Shown: in pieces, positions 1 through 9,466 of the stretch
How the letters are laid out: each line of letters starts with the position of its first letter
Position numbering within the stretch: position 1 is the stretch's first letter
Assembly: GCA_045047085.1 (NCBI GenBank)
Contig: JASFYT010000031.1
Coordinates: forward strand, 7,809 to 71,808
From: GCA-2401155 sp045047085
GTDB lineage: Bacteria; Pseudomonadota; Alphaproteobacteria; Rhizobiales; Rhizobiaceae
Length of the DNA: 64,000 nt
Reading direction: 5' to 3'
Position numbers and translations under genes: made by a program
Notes under the pieces: model-generated
Seen by the model: only the letters and a program-made list of their open reading frames with translations
Databases searched by the model: none
Told to the model about the DNA's origin: nothing

Positions 1-309
1 CCCTATATTTTCTCGGCAAAGGATTTTGATCCGCCAGCGAATAAGCCAAAGCCCGATGTTTTTCTCAAAGCTTTGTCCGAATTTGAGGTAAAACCTGAAG
101 AAGCTATTGTTGTGGAGGATTCTTCCCACGGCATTACGGCTGCAAGGGCTGCAGGTATTCGCGTCATTGGTTTTACAGGTGGTTCTCACACATGGCATGG
201 GCACGCAGATACTTTGACGGATGCCGGTGCTGAAACTGTGATCAAAAATTTTCGCGACTTACCAGCCCTGATCGAAGCATTCGGTCATTGGAGCGGGGAA
301 CATGCATGA
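1..309 (+). CDS. HAD-superfamily hydrolase, C-terminal part (5' truncated by window)
   Basis: The reading frame is open from base 1, so only the last 102 residues of this protein are visible. It has the conserved C-terminal half of HAD subfamily IA phosphatases (phosphoglycolate phosphatase / beta-phosphoglucomutase type): KPKPDVF carries the motif III lysine, and VVEDSSHGITAARAAG is the acidic motif IV with the typical glycine-alanine run. The nucleophile motif DxDxT lies outside the window. Such enzymes dephosphorylate small cytosolic metabolites; the substrate cannot be told from this fragment. Its stop codon overlaps the next start (ATGA at 306-309), so the two genes are probably translationally coupled. 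Confidence 0.85.
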   Translation, partial: PYIFSAKDFDPPANKPKPDVFLKALSEFEVKPEEAIVVEDSSHGITAARAAGIRVIGFTGGSHTWHGHADTLTDAGAETVIKNFRDLPALIEAFGHWSGEHA

Positions 310-662
310 CCCGCGATGAATTCGATACCTATTGCGGTAGTTTGAAAGCGGCTACCCACGTTATCCAATGGGGCAATGCATCGGTATGGAAAATCGGTGG
401 AAAAATATTTGCCATTTATCCCAAATGGGGCAAGGGCGAGCATGAGAAACTTAGTTTCAAATGCTCGGATCTCACCTATACGATTTTATGCGAACAGCCA
501 AATATCATTCCGGCACCATATCTTGCGCGCGCAAAATGGGTGCAGATTGATGCGGAAAAGGCCATGAGTGACGCAGCGATTGAAGAATATATTAGTGCAG
601 CCTACACGATAATCATGGGTAAATTGACCAAGACGCTTCGCAAAGAATTGGGACTTACCTAG
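306..662 (+). CDS. MmcQ/YjbR family protein
   Basis: A 118-residue cytosolic protein of the MmcQ/YjbR family. It begins MTRDEFDTYC, contains WGNASVWKIGGKIFAIY followed by LSFKCSD, and ends in a helical tail, which is the order of conserved blocks in the family (a CyaY-like fold, sometimes called DNA-binding). The molecular function of the family is not established. I chose ATG 306, which overlaps the upstream stop as ATGA; a TTG at 288 would lie inside the previous gene. It ends 6 bases before the stop of the convergent lipoprotein gene. Confidence 0.85.
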   Translation: MTRDEFDTYCGSLKAATHVIQWGNASVWKIGGKIFAIYPKWGKGEHEKLSFKCSDLTYTILCEQPNIIPAPYLARAKWVQIDAEKAMSDAAIEEYISAAYTIIMGKLTKTLRKELGLT

Positions 663-667
663 AACCG

Positions 668-1264
668 CTATTTCTTCTTTGGCGGACCTTCGTCAAAGCC
701 AGCATAGATGATGATATTTTGTTTCGTTGGCTTATCAATCAGGATATTTCCATCGACAAATTTAAAATGACCGTTGGTTTTCCCGGGCTCAATCGTTCCG
801 ACTACTTGATGTAATTGGGAATAAAGCACTTCCTCGCCGCGTGTGACTGCGACGCGCAATGGCATATTGAACGTGCCAGTTTCACCTGACTGACCATTGA
901 TTACCCGCCCTGCAACGCCAACACGAACATTCAATGTATTGCCGTTATAATTACATTCGCGCACCACCTCAGTGATGCTGCCCTGATAGCGCACGGAGTT
1001 GCGGGCGTTGTCATCACCCTTTTTTACGCCACGTTTATAAATTCGGTAAGTCTCTGTTCCCGCACGAAGCACTGTTTTGGGGCAATAGGCGCGCAAATCC
1101 TGTGTCTCTTCTTCCTGCGCGACCTTTGCTTGCCTCTGATTGTTACCAACATCAAGCGCGCCAACAGCACCACCATTTTTTGTAGACGTACAAGCGGTCA
1201 ACGCCAGCGTAACGCCTACCAAAATGGTCATATTAAACGCGAAATTTTTGCTACTCTTACTCAT
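668..1264 (-). CDS. Putative lipoprotein of unknown function
   Basis: A 198-residue protein with a lipoprotein signal: a short basic start (MSKSSKN), a hydrophobic stretch, and a lipobox LTAC with the acceptor Cys near residue 25. The mature part is polar, with a Gln/Glu-rich linker and then a beta-rich domain containing AYCPKT, YRIYKRG and ECNYNGN; the two cysteines there could form a disulfide. I chose the ATG at 1264, preceded by AAAGGTAAT, because it places the signal peptide at the N-terminus; the frame stays open upstream to 1366 but that would prepend 34 residues. I do not recognise a functional domain. Likely anchored to the periplasmic face of a membrane. Confidence 0.75.
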   Translation of the reverse strand: MSKSSKNFAFNMTILVGVTLALTACTSTKNGGAVGALDVGNNQRQAKVAQEEETQDLRAYCPKTVLRAGTETYRIYKRGVKKGDDNARNSVRYQGSITEVVRECNYNGNTLNVRVGVAGRVINGQSGETGTFNMPLRVAVTRGEEVLYSQLHQVVGTIEPGKTNGHFKFVDGNILIDKPTKQNIIIYAGFDEGPPKKK

Positions 1265-1429
1265 ATTACCTTTGCCCCGAAGACGTTTGGGGAACTCTAT
1301 AGCACCAGAATCAATCAAAAACGAATTACAAAATGGGTTGCTCACAAACTTCGTTAAACCAATCATTGCATTTTATATCGATAAAAGGCAAAAACACGAC
1401 GTTCTTTAGACGAAAATAGGATTTTTCAG

Positions 1430-2818
1430 GTGAAATATGTGAGCACGCGCGGCAATGCGCCAGCGCTGGGGTTTTGTGATGTATTATTAACCGGATTGGC
1501 ACGCGATGGCGGGCTTTATGTACCCGAAGCATGGCCGGTGCTAGATACGGCGACCATTAGATCTTTCGCCGGCATGCCCTATGCCGAAATTGCAAAAACT
1601 GTATTGGCTCCTTTTGTCGAAGGTGAAATTCCCGAAGTTGATTTTGCCAAAATGGTAGATGATGCCTATGCCAATTTTCACCATAAAGCTGTGGTGCCGT
1701 TGGTTCAAATCAATTCTAACACTTGGATTTTAGAACTTTTCCACGGGCCTACAATGGCGTTTAAGGATATGGCGATGCAGCTTGTTGGGCCGCTAATGGA
1801 TTATGCCCTTGCCGAGCGCAATGAAAAAGCCACGGTTGTTTGCGCCACATCAGGCGATACAGGCGGTGCGGCGATTGAAGCATTTCGTAAGCGCGAGAAC
1901 ACCGATATTTTTGTGTTATTTCCCAAGGGGAAAGTTTCCCCCGTACAACAACGTCAAATGACCACTGTTTATGATGCTAATGTGCATCCAATTGCCATCG
2001 AAGGTAATTTTGATGATTGTCAGGCGTTGGTAAAAGCGATGTTTAATCATCATGGCTTCAGGGATCAAGTGAAGTTATCAGGTGTGAATTCCATCAACTG
2101 GGCGCGGATCATGTCGCAGGTTGTCTATTATTTCTCTGCGGCGGCGTCCCTTGGTGCACCTGAACGCAAAGTTTCTTTCACAGTTCCTACCGGGAATTTC
2201 GGTGATATTTTTGCAGGTTATGTAGCCCAGAAAATGGGCCTTCCTATTGAAAAACTTATCATTGCCACCAACCAGAATGATATTTTGGCACGCACGCTGG
2301 AAACCGGACGCTATGAAGTAACCGGTGTTGAAGCGACCCAATCTCCGTCGATGGACATTCAAATTTCGTCCAATTTCGAACGCCTCTTGTTCGAATTATA
2401 CGGGCGCGATAGCGGTTCGATTGAAAGGGCAATGTCAGGCCTCAACCAGTCTGGCGCATTTTCCATCGATGAAGAACCGCTTGCTCAATTGCGTGCAGAA
2501 TTTTCTGCCGGTCGTTGTAGCGAAATTGAGACTGGTGAGACCATTCGACAGACATTGGCGGACAGTGATTACCTGCTCGATCCTCATACGGCCGTTGCGG
2601 TGCATGTGGCAAAAGATCATCATTCACAAGGCCCGATGATTGTTTTATCAACGGCTCATCCGGCAAAATTTCCAACTGCTGTCAAAAACGCCAGTGGTAT
2701 TTATCCGGAATTGCCCGATTGGCAGAAAAGTATGATGGAGCGAGAGGAGAAATTCACAATTCTGGAGAACTCTCAGGAAGCTGTGGAAGCATTTATTTCT
2801 GAGCATGGTCGCATCTAA
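1430..2818 (+). CDS. thrC: Threonine synthase
   Basis: A 462-residue enzyme converting O-phosphohomoserine to L-threonine with PLP. The N-terminal YVSTRG...LARDGGLYVPE is characteristic of the long proteobacterial threonine synthases. The PLP lysine lies in FHGPTMAFKDMA, followed by CATSGDTGGAA (phosphate/cofactor loop) and PTGNFGDIFAGY (pyridine-ring loop). Length agrees with the family. The start is GTG 1430; no better start is seen. Its pathway partner thrB is about 8 kb downstream on the opposite strand, after the cta genes. The M16 peptidase gene follows in the same direction 65 bases on. Confidence 0.95.
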   Translation: MKYVSTRGNAPALGFCDVLLTGLARDGGLYVPEAWPVLDTATIRSFAGMPYAEIAKTVLAPFVEGEIPEVDFAKMVDDAYANFHHKAVVPLVQINSNTWILELFHGPTMAFKDMAMQLVGPLMDYALAERNEKATVVCATSGDTGGAAIEAFRKRENTDIFVLFPKGKVSPVQQRQMTTVYDANVHPIAIEGNFDDCQALVKAMFNHHGFRDQVKLSGVNSINWARIMSQVVYYFSAAASLGAPERKVSFTVPTGNFGDIFAGYVAQKMGLPIEKLIIATNQNDILARTLETGRYEVTGVEATQSPSMDIQISSNFERLLFELYGRDSGSIERAMSGLNQSGAFSIDEEPLAQLRAEFSAGRCSEIETGETIRQTLADSDYLLDPHTAVAVHVAKDHHSQGPMIVLSTAHPAKFPTAVKNASGIYPELPDWQKSMMEREEKFTILENSQEAVEAFISEHGRI

Positions 2819-2883
2819 TTGCCTTATCGCGCTACGACAAAAGAAAGAATGACATGGAGGCGTTCAATCGTTAAAGTTTGCAG

Positions 2884-4167
2884 ATGAGTGTATCAGTAAC
2901 AAAGCTGGACAATGGGCTTAACGTTGTCACCGAATTCATGCCACATCTGGAATCTGCTGCAATGGGGGTTTGGGTTAAAGCAGGTTCAAGAGATGAAAGT
3001 CATAACCAACACGGCATTGCCCATGTGTTGGAACATATGGCGTTCAAAGGAACTTCCACCCGCAGCGCCCGCCAAATCGCCGAAGAAATTGAAAACGTTG
3101 GCGGTGATATCAATGCGGCAACCAGTGTTGAAACCACTGCATATTACGCCCGTGTGATGGGCGAAGATGTGTCGCTGGCAGCCGATATTCTCTATGATAT
3201 TTTGGCCAACTCTACGCTAGACGAAGAAGAACTCACGCGCGAAAAACATGTGATTTTGCAGGAAATCGGTGCTTCGCAAGATATGCCTGATGATCTTGTC
3301 ATGGACATGTTTCAAAAATCAGCTTTCAGCGATCAGGCGATTGGTCGACCTATTCTGGGCACGCCAGAGACGGTGGAAAGTTTCACGCCAAGCGATATCA
3401 AAACCTATCTCGATAGCCATTACCATGGCCCCAATATGGTGCTGGCAGCCGCTGGCAGAATAGATCACGATGCTTTGGTCAAACAGGCGGAAGAAACATT
3501 TGCCAGCTTTCAAAGTGATTTGCCAGAACCTACCAAGAGTGCGACTTATGTGGGCACGGAAGATATTGTTGAGCGTGATTTTATGGAAGCCCAGATGGTT
3601 CTTGGCTTTGAAGGGCGTGCTTACCATGTGCGCGATTTTTACGCTTCACAGCTACTAGCGAGTATTTTGGGCGGCGGAATGTCTTCTCGTCTATTCCAAG
3701 AGGTGCGCGAAAAGCGCGGGCTTTGCTATTCGGTCTATGCCTTTCACTGGGGATTTTCAGACACCGGAGTGTTTGGTATCCACGCGGCGACAGGCGAAGA
3801 CGATTTAAAGGAATTGGTGCCGGTTATCCTTGACGAACTAAAACGCGCCAGCGAAGATATTTCTCAGGCAGAACTAGATCGTGCCCGGGCGCAGGTTAGA
3901 GCCGGCCTGATGATGAGCATGGAAAGCCCCACTGCCCGCGCCGGGCAAATTGCACGTCAATTACTGTTGTTTGGTCGCCAAATTCCGAACGAAGAATTGA
4001 TGGAACGTCTGAATGCACTTTCCATCGAACGTATTCGCGACCTTGCCGGTCGGATGTTTAGTGGAAGCAATGCGACCCTAACCGCTATTGGCCCAACCAA
4101 AAATATGACTCGTCTAAATGATATCAGCGCGTCTTTGGGTTTAAAACCTGTAAATGCCGCTGAATAA
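2884..4167 (+). CDS. M16 family zinc metallopeptidase (mitochondrial-processing-peptidase-like)
   Basis: A 427-residue M16 peptidase. The inverted zinc motif HVLEHMAFKGT (HxxEH) is intact, and the distal glutamate of the family is provided by the segment EELTREKHVILQEIG. The second half holds the inactive-like M16C domain with GGGMSSRLFQEVREKRGLCYSVYAF. No signal peptide is visible, so it is predicted cytosolic. Alphaproteobacterial members are the relatives of the mitochondrial processing peptidase beta subunit; the native substrate is not known. I chose ATG 2884; an in-frame TTG at 2878 is possible, and no clear ribosome binding site decides. Confidence 0.92.
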   Translation: MSVSVTKLDNGLNVVTEFMPHLESAAMGVWVKAGSRDESHNQHGIAHVLEHMAFKGTSTRSARQIAEEIENVGGDINAATSVETTAYYARVMGEDVSLAADILYDILANSTLDEEELTREKHVILQEIGASQDMPDDLVMDMFQKSAFSDQAIGRPILGTPETVESFTPSDIKTYLDSHYHGPNMVLAAAGRIDHDALVKQAEETFASFQSDLPEPTKSATYVGTEDIVERDFMEAQMVLGFEGRAYHVRDFYASQLLASILGGGMSSRLFQEVREKRGLCYSVYAFHWGFSDTGVFGIHAATGEDDLKELVPVILDELKRASEDISQAELDRARAQVRAGLMMSMESPTARAGQIARQLLLFGRQIPNEELMERLNALSIERIRDLAGRMFSGSNATLTAIGPTKNMTRLNDISASLGLKPVNAAE

Positions 4168-4216
4168 ACCAGAATACATTTGGAAAATATTCCTTGGGTT
4201 TGCTACAGAATAGGTC

Positions 4217-7147
4217 ATGGAGATTGATAAACGCATGACGGGCCTGAAACGCATGTTTCCACTACAAAAACTGATACAAATAATTTGCGCCTGTCTGGGC
4301 GTGTTTTTCGTTGTCCTGTTTTCTGTTGGCACCACTTATGCACTTGAACCTGTTGGTATTTCCCGCGATGATGTGGCGATTGATATTACCGGCTCCGTCG
4401 ATTTTTATTCCGAGGTCGGGGATAGTTTAAAAGTCTCCACCGCGCCTGATGCAGATGGTATTGTGCGCCGTATCGAAGTTCAGGCGGGAGAAAAAGGCGT
4501 AGCATCAAACTGGTCAGTATTTTCTCTTGCTAATGAATCCAATGAACAAATTGAACGGCTGATTGTTGCACCCCACTACCGACTGGTTGGTTCCGGTTTG
4601 ATTTGGCCAGATCTCGATTCGGTGCGCATAACGACGATTACACCGAGTGAAGGGTTTTCACTTGTTCGCCAGAACGACAACGAAGCGGATGTCTTTTCAA
4701 TCACGCTTGACCCCGGTGCGGTCATTACTTTGATTGCAGAACAAAAGGCCAGACGCCTGCCAAAACTTTATGTGTGGGAACCCTCCGCATACAAAGACAC
4801 CGTGAATAGCTACACGCTATATCGCGGTATTGTGCTAGGTATCTCCGGGCTGTTAGCTGTGTTTTTGACCATTCTCTTTATTGTCAAAGGCTCGGCAATG
4901 TTTCCAGCTGCGGCTGCCCTTGCCTGGGGCGTACTGGCTTATGTCTGTGTTGACTTTGGTTTTTGGGACAAAATTATTTCGCTCACAGCTTCTAGCGCTC
5001 CGGTCTGGCGTGCCTCGACCGAGGTATTCCTTGCAGCTGGCATTATCATATTTCTTTATGCCTATTTGAGCCTCAACCGCTGGAACTCACATTTTTCTTC
5101 CGTCACTGTGGCTTGGGTTCTTGGCCTTATTATCCTGTTAGGGATCGCTGTTGTTGAACCTTCAATCGCCTCTGGCATTGCTCGTTTTTCCATTGCACTT
5201 ACTGCAATTTCGGGTGCCGGATTGATCACCTATCTGGCGTTAAAACGCTTCGACCGTGCTATCATGTTGATACCCACATGGATGCTAGTGCTTGCCTGGA
5301 CTACAGGTGCCGGTATGACTATTACCGGCGGGATTGCCAATGATGTGGTACAGCCCGCACTGGTTGGCGGGTTGGTACTGATTATGCTGCTGCTCGGATT
5401 TACCGTCATGCAGCATGCTTTTGCCGGTGGAGCGCTGGCACATGGACTGGTTAGCGATGTGGAACGTCAGGCGCTTGCGTTAATCGGCGGTGGCGATATC
5501 GTTTGGGACTGGGACGTAACCAGAGATCAAATATATGTGGGGGACGAAGCTACCCACATTCTCTCCACCACACAAAAAAAACTCAACGGCCCATCGCGAA
5601 ACTGGGTGGAATTACTCCACCCCAATGACCGCGACCGCCTGCAAGCCACACTGGATGCGGTTTTGGAACATCGCCGCGGACGCATTTCCCAAACTTTTCG
5701 GGTTCGCGCCGAAGATGGCCACTATAATTGGTTCAAGCTTCGTGCACGCCCAATGCTTGGTTCTGATAATGAAGTGATCCGTTGCATTGGTTCAATCGCT
5801 GAAGTGACAGCAGAAAAGAACGCCGAGGAACGTTTACTGCACGATGCGGTGCACGATAATCTGACCGGGCTGGAAAATCGGGAATTATTCATCAACCGAC
5901 TTGATACGGTGATCAATTTTGCCATTCAGCACGCAGATTCAAGGCCCTCAGTCTTTCATATCAATATTGATGAATTTCGTGAGATAAATGCTAAGCACGG
6001 GTTCTCGCTTGGCGACACAATTCTGCTAACGGTGTCGCGGCGTCTGGGCCGGCTGTTGAAACCGGGTGATCACCTTTCCAGATTGGGCGGCGATCAGTTC
6101 ACTATTCTGCTCCTATCAGAAACCATGCCTAATAAAATTGCTGGTTTTGCAGAATCCATTCGTAAGGCCATTAACGCACCAGTGCAATTTGCAGGGCAAG
6201 ATATCGTGCTTACCGCATCAATCGGCATTGCCAGTTGGACACCCGAGCACAGCAAACCAAACCAGATGATGCGAGATGCAGAACTGGCCATGATACAGGC
6301 CAAACGTTTTGGTGGCGACAGGATTGAGCCGTTTCGACCGGCGTTTCGCACTGTAAAGGATGAAACGGTCATCCTGCTTGAGGACCTTAAAAGCGCATTG
6401 CAGAACGATCAGATGTTTGTTCTCTATCAGCCAATCATCAATCTGGAAGATCGGGGCATTGTCGGGTTCGAAGCGCTGTTGCGCTGGGAACATCCTAAAC
6501 TTGGTTCCATATCACCGGTGGAGTTCATCCCGCTGGCGGAAAGTTCCGGTCTGATCAATGCACTCGGATCTTATGTTTTAGAAAAAGCCACCGGGGACTT
6601 TGCAGCGATGGCGCGAGATATTGAGGGCCTTGATTGTTTTGTCAGCGTCAACATCTCCAGCCGCGAATTACTACGGCACGATATCGTAAATGATATTCGC
6701 AACGCACTAAAGAAAAGTCAGATGGCTCCGAATTTATTGCGGATGGAAGTTACTGAAAGCCTTGTGATGGAAAATCCGGAACACTCGTCAGAAGTGTTAC
6801 GCAGAATTCATGCCATGGGCGTTGGGCTTTCACTGGATGATTTTGGCACGGGCTATTCCAGCCTCTCATATTTAACCCGGTTCCCGTTTGACACGATCAA
6901 AATCGATAAATCGTTTATACAGGCCAGAGACCGTCCGGAACGGCTTGTTGTACTGCGCGCAATTATCGCTATGGCTCATGGTTTGAACCAAAAAATTATC
7001 GCTGAGGGAGCAGAAATGGAATCCGACGTGACTGAACTGGCGCAAATGGGCTGTGAATTCGCACAAGGGTTTTTGTTCGGAGAACCGATGAGTATCAAGA
7101 AGGTCGAAGAAATCCTCGCAGAGGACGCGGCTCTGGTGAAAACCTAG
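4217..7147 (+). CDS. Membrane sensor 7TM-PAS-GGDEF-EAL protein, probable c-di-GMP phosphodiesterase
   Basis: A 976-residue inner-membrane protein. An N-terminal hydrophobic segment (about residues 18-42) is followed by a periplasmic region to about 200, then seven hydrophobic helices (about 201-410), resembling 7TMR-DISM sensors. A PAS domain (about 417-540, with VWDWDV and the PAC-like RVRAEDGHYNWFKLRA) precedes GGDEF (about 545-710) and EAL (about 718-970). The GGDEF active-site loop reads LGGDQF, glutamate replaced by glutamine, so cyclase activity is doubtful. The EAL domain keeps FEALLRW, NISSREL, VTESLV, LDDFGTGYSS, IKIDKSF, IAEGAE and AQGFLF, so c-di-GMP hydrolysis is likely. Start choice between ATG 4217 and ATG 4235 is open. 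It ends in a CTAG shared with the stop of the convergent yqgE gene. Confidence 0.93.
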   Translation: MEIDKRMTGLKRMFPLQKLIQIICACLGVFFVVLFSVGTTYALEPVGISRDDVAIDITGSVDFYSEVGDSLKVSTAPDADGIVRRIEVQAGEKGVASNWSVFSLANESNEQIERLIVAPHYRLVGSGLIWPDLDSVRITTITPSEGFSLVRQNDNEADVFSITLDPGAVITLIAEQKARRLPKLYVWEPSAYKDTVNSYTLYRGIVLGISGLLAVFLTILFIVKGSAMFPAAAALAWGVLAYVCVDFGFWDKIISLTASSAPVWRASTEVFLAAGIIIFLYAYLSLNRWNSHFSSVTVAWVLGLIILLGIAVVEPSIASGIARFSIALTAISGAGLITYLALKRFDRAIMLIPTWMLVLAWTTGAGMTITGGIANDVVQPALVGGLVLIMLLLGFTVMQHAFAGGALAHGLVSDVERQALALIGGGDIVWDWDVTRDQIYVGDEATHILSTTQKKLNGPSRNWVELLHPNDRDRLQATLDAVLEHRRGRISQTFRVRAEDGHYNWFKLRARPMLGSDNEVIRCIGSIAEVTAEKNAEERLLHDAVHDNLTGLENRELFINRLDTVINFAIQHADSRPSVFHINIDEFREINAKHGFSLGDTILLTVSRRLGRLLKPGDHLSRLGGDQFTILLLSETMPNKIAGFAESIRKAINAPVQFAGQDIVLTASIGIASWTPEHSKPNQMMRDAELAMIQAKRFGGDRIEPFRPAFRTVKDETVILLEDLKSALQNDQMFVLYQPIINLEDRGIVGFEALLRWEHPKLGSISPVEFIPLAESSGLINALGSYVLEKATGDFAAMARDIEGLDCFVSVNISSRELLRHDIVNDIRNALKKSQMAPNLLRMEVTESLVMENPEHSSEVLRRIHAMGVGLSLDDFGTGYSSLSYLTRFPFDTIKIDKSFIQARDRPERLVVLRAIIAMAHGLNQKIIAEGAEMESDVTELAQMGCEFAQGFLFGEPMSIKKVEEILAEDAALVKT

Positions 7148-7728
7148 GCATGGCCTGACTCACTGGACAGAAGCAGCGGGTCGACCCCTAAAATGGCAAG
7201 GGCACGTTCGTATTTCGTCTCGTGGTTCTGATCGAATAGAATATCACGATCCGCTTCGCAATTGAGCCAACCATTGGAGATGATTTCACTTTCCAGTTGT
7301 CCTGCACCCCATCCAGAATAACCCAACACCAATAAAATCTGTTCCGGCCCTCTGCCCATGGCAATGGCTCTCAGTATCTCGAGGGTGGCGGTAAGGCAGA
7401 CATTGTCGCCGATTTTTAGTGATGTTTCGCTTTCATAATCAGGGGTATGGAGAACAAAGCCTCTACCCGGCTCCACCGGCCCTCCCATGTTCAGGCTCCG
7501 AAGTGCAAGTTCTTCGCTAACGGTATCTTGCTCTTCATCTGTGATAATTTCGAGTTTAGTAAAAAACTCGCCAATATCCGGTGACATCATGGATTGATTG
7601 ATGATGAACCCCATCGCACCGTCTTCGGAATGAGCACAGACAAATATTACGCTTTTCTCAAAACGCTGGTCTCCCATGCCCGGCATTGCAATCAAGAATT
7701 GTCCCGTAAGAGACAGCGTTTTGTCCAT
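7144..7728 (-). CDS. YqgE/AlgH family protein
   Basis: A 194-residue protein of the UPF0301/AlgH family. It shows the signature blocks LTGQFLIAMPGMGDQRFEKSV, GAMGFIINQ, GGPVEPGRGFVLH, LGYSGWGAGQLE and a C-terminal W...D.LF segment. The family has been linked to alginate regulation in Pseudomonas, but a general biochemical function is not established. I chose the ATG at 7728 because AGAGGACAAT sits directly upstream; the frame continues to 7767 but without a comparable site. Its stop overlaps that of the preceding plus-strand gene by four bases. Confidence 0.92.
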   Translation of the reverse strand: MDKTLSLTGQFLIAMPGMGDQRFEKSVIFVCAHSEDGAMGFIINQSMMSPDIGEFFTKLEIITDEEQDTVSEELALRSLNMGGPVEPGRGFVLHTPDYESETSLKIGDNVCLTATLEILRAIAMGRGPEQILLVLGYSGWGAGQLESEIISNGWLNCEADRDILFDQNHETKYERALAILGVDPLLLSSESGHA

Positions 7729-7947
7729 ATTGTCCTCTATCAGCCCGTGCGCAGCCGCCATGGGCAAATTCCTTAGGGACGATACGCAAAATATAGCCAG
7801 AGTACAATCTGTAAAGTGACAGCCGATTTTTAGATAAATTGCGCTAATAAATACCTATTTGTAACCAAAAGAATTGTCCAATAGTGCATACGAAGGGATC
7901 GAGTTCACCGAGATATGATCATCCTTGATTAGGGGACTGTCGCACGA

Positions 7948-8835
7948 ATGGGTGTAATCGTGTATGGGTGTCCTATGATATTTAGATTGATCGATCACAT
8001 CTTGCGGATTCAGAACGTGAATATACACTTGTCACCAGCTATTTTAGCGTTTGTTTTCATCACCTTTTGGATGGCGGATAGTAGTGTTGCAGCAAGCACT
8101 GACTGGCAGGACATTGGTGGCGGTGAGGCGCGGATGATTGCCGTACTTGCGCCTGATACTGGCAAAATTTCCGGTGCTATCGAAATCAGACTCAATCCAG
8201 GCTGGAAAACTTATTGGCGCGCTCCCGGCGATAGCGGAATACCGCCGCAGCTAAGTTTTGCTGGTTCGAAAGGCTATAAACACGACGCTGTCCATTTGCC
8301 CACGCCACAACAAATGAAAATCCAAGAATCCCAGGTTGTTGGCTACAAATCAGACGTGAGTTTTGTCTTTGACGGCACCATGCTTTCGTTTGACCCGGAA
8401 AACAATATCAGACTGGAGATGTTTTTGGGTGTATGTGAAAAAATCTGCATCCCTGCACAAGCAAATTTTGAAATTCCGATGTCTAAATTGAACCGGTCAG
8501 ACCCGGTGAGCAATGGGTTTATAAACCTTGCTCGTGAAAATCTTCCCGGCAAACCAACGGCAGAAGTGGGCATTGAGCGGGTCAATTTCAGCCGCAGAAA
8601 CTTGCAGATATTTGCCAATATCCCTTCTGCTGAAAAACCTCTCAGTCTGTTTGTCGAAGGTCCACCGGAATGGCGTCTGGCACCTGCCTCCCTCGTTCGT
8701 ATCAATGGGCGGTTGGCTGAGTTCATACTTGATCTCTCGCAGGTTCCACCGGAAGCTGATATTGCCAAGAAAAAATTGAGATATACGCTTGTCAGCGGAA
8801 ACCACAGTGTTGAGCAATGGAAAAAAGCTGAATAG
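7948..8835 (+). CDS. Periplasmic DsbD N-terminal-domain protein
   Basis: A 295-residue exported protein. One hydrophobic segment near residues 30-48 ending in AAS is consistent with a signal peptide or membrane anchor. The mature part begins as DsbD alpha-type domains do: LNPGWKTYWRAPGDSGIPP, then GYKSDV and FLGVCEKICIPAQ, which carries the CxxxC cysteine pair. Unlike full DsbD there are no further transmembrane helices or a C-terminal thioredoxin domain, so it cannot itself move electrons across the membrane. It likely receives electrons from a CcdA/DsbD-type partner elsewhere. ATG 7948 has AGGGGAC 11 bases upstream; ATG 7975 is an alternative. The peroxiredoxin gene follows after 100 bases. 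Confidence 0.8.
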   Translation: MGVIVYGCPMIFRLIDHILRIQNVNIHLSPAILAFVFITFWMADSSVAASTDWQDIGGGEARMIAVLAPDTGKISGAIEIRLNPGWKTYWRAPGDSGIPPQLSFAGSKGYKHDAVHLPTPQQMKIQESQVVGYKSDVSFVFDGTMLSFDPENNIRLEMFLGVCEKICIPAQANFEIPMSKLNRSDPVSNGFINLARENLPGKPTAEVGIERVNFSRRNLQIFANIPSAEKPLSLFVEGPPEWRLAPASLVRINGRLAEFILDLSQVPPEADIAKKKLRYTLVSGNHSVEQWKKAE

Positions 8836-8935
8836 AATTCTTTTTCATAATATTACAAATTTTGGAATGAATGCAATTGGTACCGCCGGATTAATTAGGA
8901 TAGAATTCGACAACTTTACTTTACTCCAAATTTGA

Positions 8936-9445
8936 ATGGATAGTATTTTGTCTGAAACGATAGGTATTTCGGTTGGTGATCGCCTTCCGAAAATGGATTT
9001 TAAGATCATGGGCGAAGATGGGCCTGATACTCTTTCCTATGCAAACCTTTTTGGGGGTAAAAAAGTAGTTCTATTTGCTTTACCCGGTGCGTTTACCCGC
9101 ACCTGTACAGCAAGCCACCTTCCCGGATATCTGGAGAATCTGGAATCGCTTAAATCCAGAGGTGTTGATGAAGTAGCCGTTCTTTCCGTCAATGATGTGT
9201 TCGTAATGGACGCGTGGGCAAAAGCCACCAATGGCGTTGGAAAAATCCATTTTCTTGCCGATGGCGCATTGGAGTTCACCAAAGCAATTGGAGCTGATAT
9301 TGATCTGGGCGTTGCCGGATTTGGCATCCGTTGCAAACGGCTTTCAATGATTGTCGATGATGGAGTGGTGACATCGCTGAACATTGAAGAAAAACCCGGC
9401 TCAGCGATTACTTCCGGTGCTGCGACCATTCTGGAACAACTGTAA
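8936..9445 (+). CDS. Peroxiredoxin (Prx5/hybrid-Prx type)
   Basis: A 169-residue cytosolic thiol peroxidase. The peroxidatic cysteine lies in PGAFTRTCTASHLPGY, matching the Prx5 consensus PGAFTxxC. VLSVNDVFVMDAWAK and the arginine in GIRCKRLSMIVDDG are also typical. It reduces hydrogen peroxide or alkyl hydroperoxides; the reductant (glutaredoxin/GSH or thioredoxin) cannot be read from sequence. Length is slightly above the usual 160 because of an N-terminal extension (MDSILSETIG). It converges on rnhA, whose stop is 22 bases away; the gene next to rnhA/thrB is commonly a peroxiredoxin in rhizobia. Confidence 0.93.
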   Translation: MDSILSETIGISVGDRLPKMDFKIMGEDGPDTLSYANLFGGKKVVLFALPGAFTRTCTASHLPGYLENLESLKSRGVDEVAVLSVNDVFVMDAWAKATNGVGKIHFLADGALEFTKAIGADIDLGVAGFGIRCKRLSMIVDDGVVTSLNIEEKPGSAITSGAATILEQL

Positions 9446-9466
9446 GAATTTACTGACGTCTGCCCG

